NCBI GenBank assembly: GCA_020724105.1
Contig: DYHP01000001.1
Location: 23,440-39,462, forward strand
Reading direction: 5' to 3'
Length of the DNA stretch: 16,023 bases
From: Candidatus Methylomirabilis sp.
GTDB lineage: Bacteria > Patescibacteriota > Patescibacteriia > DYHP01
Below are positions 1 to 6,606 of this stretch, one piece after another (the stretch's first letter is position 1; the number at the start of each line of letters is the position of its first letter). Below the pieces are notes generated by a model. It saw only the letters and a list, made by a program, of their open reading frames with translations. It did not search any database and had not been told where the DNA came from. A program made the position numbers and the translations under genes.

Positions 1-820
1 TCACCAACCCCACCCTATCCTCGTCGCTGTAAAATTCTATTATTATTTTTCCTTTTCCGCTTGATTTTTGAATTGTTACTTTTGTGCCGAGCGCTTCACG
101 CAGTTTTTCTTCCTCTGCCGAAATGTTTGGGTCTTTTAATTTACGCGGCTTAAAAGTCGCGGCTGCATTTTTACGAACTTTACCTTCAACGGCCCTCACC
201 GTCCAGTTGCCAGAAAGAATTTTGCCGAGATATTTTTTCTGTTCCGTTTGAGTCAAACCGACAAGTTGCCTGGCGGCTGTCGCCTGAATTCTGTTACCGA
301 TAACCGCTTTTTGGATTTCCGGCGTCAATTCCAAAAGGCGCAAAGTGTTGGTTATTTGCGGTCTGCTTTTACTGACTCTTTTCGCAACCTCTTCGTGAGT
401 CAAACCCATTCCCTCATTTAAATATTTATACGCCTTGGCTTCTTCAATCGGGTTTAAGTTCTGCCTTTGAATATTTTCAATGAGCGCCAGTTCCAATTTT
501 TCCTGGTCTTTTACTTGTTTTACGAGCGCCGGCGCGGTTTTTAATCCGGCGATTTTTGCGGCGCGCAAACGCCTTTCGCCGGCGATGAGTTCGTATTTTC
601 CGCCGCCAATGTCCGAAACCAAAAGCGGCTGGATAATACCGCGCTCTTTAATCGATTCAATCAATTCTTCCAATTCCTGGTGGTTAAACTGTTCGCGGGG
701 CTGTTTCGGGTTCGGAAAAATCGAATCAACCGGAATGTCGATGACTTCCTTTGTTTTCGCTTTGATTTCTTGCTGGATTTTAGGAGGAATGAGTGATGAG
801 AGACCACGACCCAAAGGCAT
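1..820 (-). CDS. parB: ParB/Spo0J chromosome-partitioning protein (3'-truncated by window edge)
   Basis: Centromere-binding CTPase clamp that loads at parS and works with ParA in chromosome segregation. About 273 residues are visible from the ATG at 818-820; the C-terminal end lies outside the window. The N-terminus MPLGRGLSSLIP is the usual ParB start. The CTP-binding AGERRLRAAK motif is near residue 80, the second ParB box ENIQRQNLNPIEEA near 115-128, and a helix-turn-helix (THEEVAKRVSKSRPQITNTL) near 141-160. The last visible residues (IIIEFYSDEDR) match the C-terminal dimerisation domain, so only a few codons should be missing. It lies downstream of parA in the same orientation, across a 98-bp gap holding a long palindrome. 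No SD sequence precedes the start. No parS site was seen here. Confidence 0.95.
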   Translation of the reverse strand, partial: MPLGRGLSSLIPPKIQQEIKAKTKEVIDIPVDSIFPNPKQPREQFNHQELEELIESIKERGIIQPLLVSDIGGGKYELIAGERRLRAAKIAGLKTAPALVKQVKDQEKLELALIENIQRQNLNPIEEAKAYKYLNEGMGLTHEEVAKRVSKSRPQITNTLRLLELTPEIQKAVIGNRIQATAARQLVGLTQTEQKKYLGKILSGNWTVRAVEGKVRKNAAATFKPRKLKDPNISAEEEKLREALGTKVTIQKSSGKGKIIIEFYSDEDRVGLV

Positions 821-867
821 AAACAAAAATTTTAATTCTTAAAATTTTTCAAATTCGAAATTTCTAG

Positions 868-911
868 GCAACCGAGATTAAGTCTCGTTTACGAGACTTA
901 ATCTCGGTTGC
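868..911. repeat. 21-bp perfect inverted repeat between parA and parB
   Basis: Arms 868-888 and 891-911 are exact reverse complements with a 2-nt TT loop (arm begins gcaaccgagatt). It fills much of the parA-parB gap. On the minus strand the hairpin is followed by AT-rich DNA without a clean U-tract, so it could be an attenuator, an mRNA-stabilising hairpin or an inserted palindrome. Confidence 0.9.
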
Positions 912-918
912 GAAAAAT

Positions 919-1689
919 TTAATGTTCCAATATTTCCAAGAATTCACGCGCTAATCTTTCATATGCTTTTGATGCTTTGCCGTTCGGTTCGTACTCCAAG
1001 ATTGTTTTTCCAAAACTCGGCGCTTCCGCCAATTTTATGCTTCGAGGAATCACGGAACGGAAAATTTTATTCGGGAAATATTTGTACAATTCCTCAAGCA
1101 CGGCGTTCGATAAACTGACGCGGCCGTCGTACATTGTCAGCACCGCGCCCATAATATCCAAGTCGGGTTTCAAATTTTCTTTAACCAAATTGACGGTTTC
1201 AAGCAACTGCCCCAAGCCCTCCAAAGCGTAATACTCTGCTTGGACGGGAATCAAAATTTTGTCGGCGGCGACCAAGCCGTTCACCGTTAAAAGACCGAGC
1301 GAGGGCGGGCAATCAATCAGGATTACATCAAAATTGTTTCTAATGGGAAGGAGGGCGTTTTTCAGCAGATTTTCGCGGTTTTCCACGGAGTAAAGTTCCG
1401 CGTTGGCGCCAGCTAGCGCCGCGTTTGAGGGGATAAAGCTGTAGTCGCCCAAAAGATTTTTCTTTAAGACGACTTCGGCGATGGGCGCCTGCCCCGACAA
1501 GGCGTCATAAATTGTTTTTCGGGGTTCTCTGTGGTTTACGCCGAGACCGGAGGTCGCGTTTGCTTGCGGGTCTAAATCAACCAGTAAAACAAATTTGCCG
1601 AGCCGCGCAAGATAAGCGCCGAGGTTGACTGCTGTGGTTGTTTTGCCCACGCCGCCTTTTTGGTTAACGATGGAAATGATATTAGCCAT
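919..1689 (-). CDS. parA: ParA/Soj chromosome-partitioning ATPase
   Basis: Deviant-Walker P-loop ATPase that binds DNA nonspecifically and is stimulated by ParB to move or separate origin regions. The 256-residue length is normal. The deviant Walker A motif KGGVGKTT is at residues 11-18, Walker A' LVDLDPQANATSGLG at 36-50, and Walker B ILIDCPPSLGLLT near 123-135. The ATG at 1687-1689 starts the conserved MANIISIVNQKGG. A strong promoter ends only about 14 bp upstream, which predicts a leader of about 8 nt with no SD. It is the first gene of a parA-parB operon and diverges from tRNA-Leu. No frameshift or missing motif is seen. Confidence 0.97.
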   Translation of the reverse strand: MANIISIVNQKGGVGKTTTAVNLGAYLARLGKFVLLVDLDPQANATSGLGVNHREPRKTIYDALSGQAPIAEVVLKKNLLGDYSFIPSNAALAGANAELYSVENRENLLKNALLPIRNNFDVILIDCPPSLGLLTVNGLVAADKILIPVQAEYYALEGLGQLLETVNLVKENLKPDLDIMGAVLTMYDGRVSLSNAVLEELYKYFPNKIFRSVIPRSIKLAEAPSFGKTILEYEPNGKASKAYERLAREFLEILEH

Positions 1690-1703
1690 ATGCGTCTTAA
1701 TTT

Positions 1704-1732
1704 AGTATAGATGAAAAATGAGTCGTTGACAA
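1704..1732 (-). promoter_or_regulatory. Sigma-70-type promoter for parA
   Basis: Minus-strand -35 TTGTCA (1727-1732), 17-bp spacer, -10 TATACT (1704-1709). The predicted transcription start is near 1697, 8 nt before the parA ATG. Its -35 overlaps the -35 of the opposite promoter for tRNA-Leu. Confidence 0.75.
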
Positions 1733-1754
1733 GGCGGGTTTTCAGGATTAAAAT
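1726..1754 (+). promoter_or_regulatory. Sigma-70-type promoter for tRNA-Leu
   Basis: Plus-strand -35 TTGACA (1726-1731), 17-bp spacer, -10 TAAAAT (1749-1754). Transcription would start near 1761, four bases before the mature tRNA 5' end at 1765. The -35 overlaps that of the parA promoter by five bases. Confidence 0.75.
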
Positions 1755-1764
1755 GGATAATGAT

Positions 1765-1848
1765 GCCGCTGTGGTGGAATTGGTAGACACGCAGGTCTCA
1801 AAAACCTGTGAGGGCAACCTCATGTCGGTTCGAGTCCGACCAGCGGCA
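1765..1848 (+). tRNA. tRNA-Leu, anticodon CAA
   Basis: A full cloverleaf is visible. The acceptor stem GCCGCTG pairs with CAGCGGC. The anticodon stem CAGGT/ACCTG encloses loop CTCAAAA with anticodon CAA, which reads UUG. The long class II variable arm (tgagg-gcaa-cctca) fits tRNA-Leu, and the T-loop is GTTCGAG. Discriminator A is at 1848. CCA is not encoded (TTT follows), so it must be added enzymatically. A run of seven T residues (1855-1861) lies just downstream and may end transcription. Confidence 0.95.
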
Positions 1849-1919
1849 TTTGACTTTTTTTACTGATGTTGTATTGAACTGGTATTAAGTTCCCCCTTAT
1901 TTTGAACGTAAAAAAGTTA

Positions 1920-1962
1920 GCTCATTTTAGTCCCTGAGCGCGGTTGAAGGGCTAAAATGAGC
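1920..1962. repeat. Intergenic hairpin repeat with REP-like core (copy 1)
   Basis: Perfect 11-bp arms, gctcattttag (1920-1930) and its complement (1952-1962), enclose a REP-like core beginning ccctgagcgcgg and ending gaaggg. The core resembles the CTGAGC...GAAGG palindromes common in several bacterial groups. The core matches copy 2, but the arm sequence does not. Confidence 0.75.
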
Positions 1963-2056
1963 CAATCCCGACATAAAGTCGGGACGACAATCTCAGGGGA
2001 TAATTCGACAAGACCAGAGGATACCTTTTGGACATTGCTCTAATTTGAGACTAAAA

Positions 2057-2091
2057 AATAAGAAACGACTCTTGGCGAGTCGTTTCTTATT
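2057..2091 (-). terminator. Rho-independent terminator of the hisS-rpsU transcript
   Basis: A perfect 15-bp stem (2057-2071 with 2077-2091) and 5-nt loop. On the minus strand it is followed by a T-run (complement of the A-run 2053-2058). It lies 158 bp past the rpsU stop, beyond two hairpin repeats. The plus-strand side is T-rich but interrupted, so termination is probably stronger on the minus strand. Confidence 0.75.
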
Positions 2092-2119
2092 ATTATTTGT
2101 TCTTCAACCGCAAAATAAC

Positions 2120-2177
2120 ATTTTAGCCAAAATTTTATTCCCTGAGCTTGTTGAACGGGTAAAATTTTGGCTAAAAT
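2120..2177. repeat. Intergenic hairpin repeat with REP-like core (copy 2)
   Basis: Perfect 18-bp arms (2120-2137 and 2160-2177; arm begins attttagccaaaa) enclose a core starting ccctgagcttgttgaa. This is the same core type as 1920-1962, with quite different and longer arms. Confidence 0.8.
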
Positions 2178-2178
2178 A

Positions 2179-2216
2179 CGCGGTTATGTCTTCGACAGGC
2201 TCAGACAATAACCACG
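2179..2216. repeat. Intergenic hairpin repeat with REP-like core (copy 3, inverted)
   Basis: Arms ggttat-gtct and agac-a-ataacc enclose cttcgacaggctcag, which is the reverse complement of the CTGAGCCTGTCGAAG core type. It directly abuts copy 2, in opposite core orientation. Confidence 0.65.
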
Positions 2217-2248
2217 TTTAGATTATTTTGCAAGAGCTTTATAAAAAA

Positions 2249-2512
2249 TTAACGAATTTTTTCTATCATCTTTTTAATCTGCCTAATGTCGTCGCCTTCT
2301 TTGATTTTTCCGAGTTTAATAAGTTCATTTTTAAGGGATTGGATTTTGGCGCGGCGCAAGGCGCTCGTTCTCTGAAGCAGTTTGCTTTTCTTTTTGCTTC
2401 TAAAACGCACTTTCTTCGCCTGAATCAATCTTCCGCTTTGTATAATTTTATAACGGAAGCGCCTTATTAAGCTCTCGAAACTTTCCCCCGGTTTTCTTTT
2501 TATCTCCGGCAT
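2249..2512 (-). CDS. rpsU: Small ribosomal subunit protein bS21
   Basis: Small, very basic 30S protein that acts near the mRNA exit/anti-SD region during initiation. Its 87 residues from MPEIKRKPGESFESLIRRF show the bS21 signature, an acidic-to-basic start followed by FRYKIIQSGRLIQAKKVRF. The start is the ATG at 2510-2512, not an in-frame ATG 13 codons upstream, because a perfect SD GGAGGT (complement of 2521-2526) lies 8 nt before it. At 87 aa it exceeds the common 58-71 aa bS21. The extra C-terminal ~25 residues (SLKNELIKLGKIKEGDDIRQIKKMI) are a charged helix-like tail. It sits 47 bp downstream of hisS and is probably co-transcribed with it. Confidence 0.9.
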   Translation of the reverse strand: MPEIKRKPGESFESLIRRFRYKIIQSGRLIQAKKVRFRSKKKSKLLQRTSALRRAKIQSLKNELIKLGKIKEGDDIRQIKKMIEKIR

Positions 2513-2559
2513 TATTATCAACCTCCTCTCTATATTAAAATGATTTTTCAAAAAATAAA

Positions 2560-3930
2560 TTATAGACCCAATTTCTTTTTAAGTATTATCAGTATCTTCT
2601 TGTAATCCACGATTTCCTGCACGCCCGTTGACATATCGCGGATGATAATCGTTTCATCAAGCACTTCCTTTTGGCCGAGGATTAAAGTGTAATCAACCAT
2701 GAGTTTATTTGCGACCTCAAGCTGGCTTTTTAAAGTTTCCTTGGAAAAATTGATGGCGATGCGGATGCCGGCGCGCCGCAAATCTTCAAATAATTTAAGC
2801 GCCCTTCTTTTGGCCGATTCGCCCAAAACCGCCAAAAAAACCTTTGCCGATTCAGTTGTCGGGATTATTACGTTCCTGTCTCTCATCTTTGAAATCAATC
2901 TTTCAATGCCAAAAGCAAAACCGCAAGCCGGCGTCGCCCTGCCTCCCAAAATCTCAACCAAATTGTCGTAACGACCGCCGCCCCCCAAGGCGTTTTGTCT
3001 CGACAATTCATCGACCTTGTCGCTGTCTTTCAAGAAAATTTCAAAAACCGTGCGCGTATAATAATCCAGCCCTCTCACCAGCGACGGGTCAAGCACGTAA
3101 GCCGCGCCCACTTCGTCCAAATATTCCAAAAGTTTCATAAAATGGTTTTTGCAATCCTCGCAAATAAAATCGGCAATCTGCGGAGCGCTTGTTTTGAGTT
3201 TTGCGCAACTTGGCTCTTTGCAATCAAGCAATCTCAAAGGATTTTTTACCAATCTTCTTTTGCAGGTTTCGCAAAGATGCGACCTTACCGAGCGGTAATA
3301 CGCCGCAAGTTCGTTCAGATACGCCTGGCGGCAAACGGCGTCGCCCAGCGTATTTATCGCAAAAACGACACTCAAGCCCAAATCCTGGCAAATGGCGCTG
3401 GTAACGGCGATAAGTTCCGCGTCCGCCACCGGCTTGGCTTCGTTTAAAATTTCAAAACCGATTTGGTGGAATTGGCGGTATCTCCCCGCCTGGGGCCTGT
3501 TGTGCCTGAACATCGGGCCCATGTACCAAAGTTTGACCGGCTGGGGCAAATTAAGCATGCCGTGATTGATGTAGGCGCGGGCAATGGAGGCGGTCGCTTC
3601 GGGCCGCAGCGCTAAAGTTTCCCCGCCCTTATCTATAAAAGTGAACATTTCTTTTTCAATAATGTCCGTTTGTCTGCCGATAGTGCGATTAAAAAGTTTG
3701 ATGTCTTCAATGATGGGCGTGTCGATTCTCTCAAAACGATAAGCGTCGGCTATCGCCCTCGCAACGTTTCTCGTAAAATCCCAGTAAATTTGGTCTGCCG
3801 GCAAAATGTCTTTCATGCCGCGGATAAGCTGCGGCGCGGATGCGCCGCTTTGCGGCGCCGACACTTCAAACGGCTTGACCCTCTTTGGTTTGGGAAGAGA
3901 TAATTTTCTAAATTGCCTTCTTTTGGACAT
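2560..3930 (-). CDS. hisS: Histidyl-tRNA synthetase
   Basis: Class II synthetase that charges tRNA-His with histidine. Its 456 residues include the opening LRGMKDILP-like segment at 36-44, motif 2 (MGPMFRHNRPQAGRYRQFHQIGFE, about 137-160), the histidine-specific RGLDYYTRTVFEI (286-298) and GGGGRYDNL (317-325), and motif 3 AFGIERL (339-345). The anticodon-binding domain occupies about 363-456. Six cysteines (C220, C223, C237, C242, C257, C260) in the insertion domain are spaced like a possible zinc site. A 35-residue basic N-terminal extension contains SAPQ-SGA-SAPQ, encoded by a gcggcgc palindrome at 3831-3858. No SD precedes the ATG; the gap to lepB is filled by a repeated structured element. 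Confidence 0.97.
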   Translation of the reverse strand: MSKRRQFRKLSLPKPKRVKPFEVSAPQSGASAPQLIRGMKDILPADQIYWDFTRNVARAIADAYRFERIDTPIIEDIKLFNRTIGRQTDIIEKEMFTFIDKGGETLALRPEATASIARAYINHGMLNLPQPVKLWYMGPMFRHNRPQAGRYRQFHQIGFEILNEAKPVADAELIAVTSAICQDLGLSVVFAINTLGDAVCRQAYLNELAAYYRSVRSHLCETCKRRLVKNPLRLLDCKEPSCAKLKTSAPQIADFICEDCKNHFMKLLEYLDEVGAAYVLDPSLVRGLDYYTRTVFEIFLKDSDKVDELSRQNALGGGGRYDNLVEILGGRATPACGFAFGIERLISKMRDRNVIIPTTESAKVFLAVLGESAKRRALKLFEDLRRAGIRIAINFSKETLKSQLEVANKLMVDYTLILGQKEVLDETIIIRDMSTGVQEIVDYKKILIILKKKLGL

Positions 3931-3936
3931 AATTTG

Positions 3937-4027
3937 TTATGCGAATCTACAAATCTTATGCTAATTTTCAAATTGTGGATATTTGCAATTCGTAGATTGG
4001 CATAAGATTTGCATTATTGGCATAATG
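3937..4027. repeat. Switch-like repeated intergenic element, copy A (upstream of hisS)
   Basis: About 90 bp, closely similar to 9567-9654. The ends are ttatgc and gcataa. Stem a pairs 3944-3954 with 3988-3998 (11 bp, one wobble). Stem b pairs 3950-3961 with 4000-4011 (12 bp, perfect). Their left arms overlap by five bases, so the stems compete. It ends two bases from the lepB stop and begins six bases from the hisS ATG. Confidence 0.85.
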
Positions 4028-4028
4028 T

Positions 4029-4637
4029 TTAATTGTAACTATAAACCGGCTTTGAAATCAATCCCATCTTGTCAATCGGCCATCCGCGCAATAAAACTTT
4101 TCCAGTAATCAAATTTCTGGAAACCGGACCGAAAACTCTTGAATCCATGCTTGCGGACCGAAGGTCTCCCAGAACAAAATATTCGTTCGGTCCCAAATCT
4201 ATTTTCTTTTCCCCCGCCGTGTAAATATCGTCGGATAAATACGCGCTCTCGTCAAGAATAATGCCGTCCGGGTTCGTTTCGTTTTTAATCGTTATTTTTC
4301 CGTTTGAAATTGTTAACTGTTCGCCCGGCAAACCGATAACGCGCTTGATGAAATATTGTTGCGGGTCGAGCGGATAACGGAAAACGACTATCTCGCCTCT
4401 TTCGGGCTCTCTCATACGGTAACTGATTTCATCTATAATCAGATATTCATTCTCATAAAAATTCGGCTCCATTGAGGCGCCCTTTACGTAAAACGGCTGA
4501 ATCAAAAAATAACGCACGGGCAAAATAATCGCCAGAGACAAAACGACAATCTGGACCATTTCGACAAAAAACCCGACCACCTTGATAAAAGGAGATTTTG
4601 AATTAAGCAGTCTTGCGCTGATGTTAAAAATTGACAT
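4029..4637 (-). CDS. lepB: Type I signal peptidase
   Basis: Membrane serine protease that removes signal peptides from secreted proteins. Its 202 residues have one N-terminal membrane segment (about 22-45) followed by the catalytic domain. The nucleophile is Ser55 in KGASMEPNF and the general base Lys98 in YFIKRVIGLPGE. The box GDLRSASMDSRVFGPV corresponds to the usual GDNR-x-SxDSR motif, with leucine for asparagine. The start is the second of two ATGTCAATTT repeats (a tandem 10-bp duplication); the first ATG is out of frame and hits a stop. It begins 20 bp after the 3' end of tRNA-Val, so one promoter probably drives both. It would process the secreted micropeptide found at 12964-13098. Confidence 0.96.
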   Translation of the reverse strand: MSIFNISARLLNSKSPFIKVVGFFVEMVQIVVLSLAIILPVRYFLIQPFYVKGASMEPNFYENEYLIIDEISYRMREPERGEIVVFRYPLDPQQYFIKRVIGLPGEQLTISNGKITIKNETNPDGIILDESAYLSDDIYTAGEKKIDLGPNEYFVLGDLRSASMDSRVFGPVSRNLITGKVLLRGWPIDKMGLISKPVYSYN

Positions 4638-4657
4638 AAATTGACATAAATTATTAA

Positions 4658-4734
4658 TGGTGGGCTCGAGAGGAGTCGAACCTCTGACCTTTCGAATGTG
4701 AATCGAACGCTCTAACCAACTGAGCTACGAACCC
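4658..4734 (-). tRNA. tRNA-Val, anticodon CAC, CCA encoded
   Basis: The cloverleaf on the minus strand has acceptor GGGTTCG paired with CGAGCCC (one T-G wobble), anticodon stem TTCGA/TCGAA with loop TTCACAT giving anticodon CAC, and T-arm GAGG-TTCGACT-CCTC. Discriminator A is followed by a genomic CCA (4658-4660). This contrasts with tRNA-Leu in the same window, which lacks CCA. Confidence 0.95.
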
Positions 4735-4759
4735 TTTTCAAACGTTCGAAATCTATAAT

Positions 4760-4788
4760 AATATAACAAATATCTCTTATCTTGTCAA
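4760..4788 (-). promoter_or_regulatory. Sigma-70-type promoter for tRNA-Val and lepB
   Basis: Minus-strand -35 TTGACA (4783-4788), 17-bp spacer, -10 TATATT (4760-4765). The predicted start near 4753 gives a 19-nt leader to the tRNA. With only 20 bp between the tRNA and lepB, it likely also serves lepB and perhaps hisS-rpsU. Confidence 0.8.
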
Positions 4789-4803
4789 AGGAATGTAATT
4801 GGG

Positions 4804-4965
4804 TGTCGTAGCCATATGATAATGTCATAGTTGAGCCATACAGAAATGTCATACTTGGCTCGCTGGTATGACATTTCTAAATAGCCTTGGCAGTCAGTTT
4901 CTTAAAATTTCTTTTAATCCCCCTTTATAAAGGGGGGAAGAGGGGAGATTTAAATAGCTACGACA
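4804..4965. repeat. MITE-like composite inverted-repeat element
   Basis: A 162-bp stretch bounded by 9-bp inverted ends, tgtcgtagc (4804-4812) and gctacgaca (4957-4965). Inside are a 12-bp stem agaaatgtcata (4842-4853 with 4867-4878), a second atgtcata copy at 4822-4829, and a palindrome cccccttt-at-aaaggggg (4919-4936). There is no coding content and no clear target-site duplication. It could be a non-autonomous mobile element or nested hairpins without mobility. Confidence 0.45.
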
Positions 4966-5120
4966 GTGTCTTGGCCATTCATTAACCACCCTTTGAGGAG
5001 GACTCCACAAATCTGCCCCGACTCGTCGGGGCGGGGATTAGTTTTCATTCAGGTAAAAAATTTTTCCTTTGCCCGCTGCTAGGAAATTTCTACTTTGTCT
5101 TAACACATAAATCTAAAAAC
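4966..5120. other. Non-coding region upstream of the LCP gene
   Basis: No gene was seen. It contains one GC-rich hairpin, gccccgac-tc-gtcggggc (5015-5032), of the same cccgac/gtcggg type as others in the window, then AT-rich DNA leading into a promoter. Together with the tRNA promoter and the MITE-like element it makes up the 433-bp gap 4735-5167. Confidence 0.6.
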
Positions 5121-5149
5121 TTGTCAATACTTTCAAAATAAATTATCAT
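5121..5149 (+). promoter_or_regulatory. Likely promoter for the LCP gene
   Basis: TTGTCA (5121-5126), 17-bp spacer, TATCAT (5144-5149). The predicted start near 5156 falls inside an SD-like aagga (about 5153-5157) that precedes the ATG at 5168. Either the true start is a few bases earlier, or this SD is not used. Confidence 0.55.
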
Positions 5150-5167
5150 AAAAAGGATAACTGATTT

Positions 5168-6577
5168 ATGAGGGTCCCAAAGGTAAATCTTTTGAATCCG
5201 CAAAACGAAGAATCGCGCAAAAAAACGCTCAAAACGCTTTTAAAAATTTCAAGCGCTTTTATTGTTATTTTTTTTATTTCCTTTTTCATCGCGAGTTTTC
5301 TTTTGTCTTACGCCCTCCCTTGGCGCAGCGAAAAAAAACCGTCGTTTATGGAAAGGATGGCGACCTTACTCCCCTCCGGCGAACAGCGGCTTTTAGGCGA
5401 GGATGAAAACAGAATAAACGTTTTGCTTTTGGGGCAAGGCGGCGCGGGGCATGAAGGACCCTATCTTACCGATACGATAATTTTGGCTTCTCTTAACCCC
5501 AAAGAAAAAAAGGCGGCCTTGCTTTCCATCCCGCGCGACTTGATTGTTCCAATTAGCGATTACGGCTGGCGAAAGATGAACCACATCAACGCTTTTGCCG
5601 AAATGGAAAAACCCGGCGCTGGAGGCGAGGAAACGAGAAGGGTCTTAAGTTCGGCGCTTAACATCCCCGTCCCTTATTACGTGCGGATTGATTTCAGCGG
5701 TTTTGAAAAAATAATCGACGACTTGGGCGGAGTAATCGTCAATGTCGACCGCGCCTTTATTGACTCAATGTATCCGACAAGCGATTTTAAAACCAAAACA
5801 ATCGGCTTTCCGCAAGGACCTCAGGTGATGAACGGCGAAAAGGCGCTTCAGTACGCGCGTTCGCGGCACGGCAACAACAACGAAAGCACGGATTTTGCCC
5901 GCTCAAAAAGGCAGCAAAAACTCATTTTGGCGATTAAGGACAAAATTTTTTCCATCGGCACGATTCTCTCGCCGTTGCGGCTTATTGAGGCGATGCAAAC
6001 GATGAAAGAGCACATAAACACCAATTTTGAAGTTTGGGGAATTGTGAGATTGGCAAACATGGTTAATGATTTAAACAACTCAAGCGTCACGACTTACGTG
6101 CTGGACGATTCGCCCGATGGATTTTTGAAGGCTGAAAATTACGAAGGCGCTTACGTGCTTGTTCCCAAGCAGAGTTGGGGAGACATAAAATATTTCGTCA
6201 AAAACATTTTTTCGGATGCCACGCAGCGAAAAATCAAAAATGAAAACCTGAAAACGGTAAAAATAGAAATACAAAACGGCACGAAAATTAACGGCTTGGC
6301 GGCGCGACTTGCCGAAAAATTAAGCAGAAACGAAGGATTAAACGTTATTTACTACGGCAACGCAATGCGCCAGGATTTGGAGAAAACTGCGATTTTCAAT
6401 TTAACGGACAAAGACAATAAAGAAATCATAAAAAAAATTCTTCAAATTATCCCGGCCCAAGTTTTTGACAAATCCAAATTACTCAAAGACGCTTTGCCAA
6501 TCGCAAAAATGCAAGGCGCGGAGATATTGATTCTTTTGGGAAGCGACCAGAAGATGACGGCGGAATCTATTCCTTAG
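5168..6577 (+). CDS. LytR-CpsA-Psr (LCP) family phosphotransferase with LytR C-terminal domain
   Basis: LCP proteins transfer lipid-linked glycopolymers onto peptidoglycan or protein outside the membrane. The 469 residues comprise a basic cytoplasmic N-terminus, one membrane helix (about 25-48), the catalytic LCP domain (about 83-260) and a LytR_C-type domain (about 364-462, starting KTVKIEIQNGTKINGLAARLA). Conserved residues are visible: LTDTIIL (D102), IPRD (R123, D124), YARSRH (R231, R233) and DFARSKRQQ (R245, R248). It is a single-gene unit on the plus strand with its own promoter, 29 bp from the convergent ksgA end. With MurB, it implies a peptidoglycan wall carrying attached polymers. 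The substrate polymer cannot be told from sequence. Confidence 0.93.
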   Translation: MRVPKVNLLNPQNEESRKKTLKTLLKISSAFIVIFFISFFIASFLLSYALPWRSEKKPSFMERMATLLPSGEQRLLGEDENRINVLLLGQGGAGHEGPYLTDTIILASLNPKEKKAALLSIPRDLIVPISDYGWRKMNHINAFAEMEKPGAGGEETRRVLSSALNIPVPYYVRIDFSGFEKIIDDLGGVIVNVDRAFIDSMYPTSDFKTKTIGFPQGPQVMNGEKALQYARSRHGNNNESTDFARSKRQQKLILAIKDKIFSIGTILSPLRLIEAMQTMKEHINTNFEVWGIVRLANMVNDLNNSSVTTYVLDDSPDGFLKAENYEGAYVLVPKQSWGDIKYFVKNIFSDATQRKIKNENLKTVKIEIQNGTKINGLAARLAEKLSRNEGLNVIYYGNAMRQDLEKTAIFNLTDKDNKEIIKKILQIIPAQVFDKSKLLKDALPIAKMQGAEILILLGSDQKMTAESIP

Positions 6578-6606
6578 TCCTTTTTATATTTTTATTAGAC
6601 AAGGCC

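Larger units (their letters stand above)
1849..2248. other. Gene-free 400-bp region packed with hairpins
   Basis: No credible coding sequence was seen on either strand. The stretch lies between tRNA-Leu and the 3' end of rpsU. It holds three hairpins with ctgag/tcgaa-like cores (1920-1962, 2120-2177, 2179-2216), a small stem tcccgac/gtcggga (1966-1984) and a terminator-like hairpin (2057-2091). About 70 bases (1985-2055) contain nothing recognised. Confidence 0.7.

Noticed and set aside
480..842. 120-codon plus-strand frame
   Set aside because: It is the antisense shadow of parB, whose conserved motifs are clear on the minus strand.
1920..2216. CRISPR array
   Set aside because: Only three related hairpins with unequal spacing, different arms and opposite orientation; there are no regular spacers or cas genes.
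3975..3983. tgtggatat as a DnaA box near parAB, suggesting an origin
   Set aside because: A single imperfect match, not kept in the second copy of the same element; no cluster of boxes and no dnaA or dnaN seen.
5393..5584. Minus-strand frame within the LCP gene
   Set aside because: Overlaps the conserved catalytic domain of the plus-strand LCP gene and has no recognisable features.
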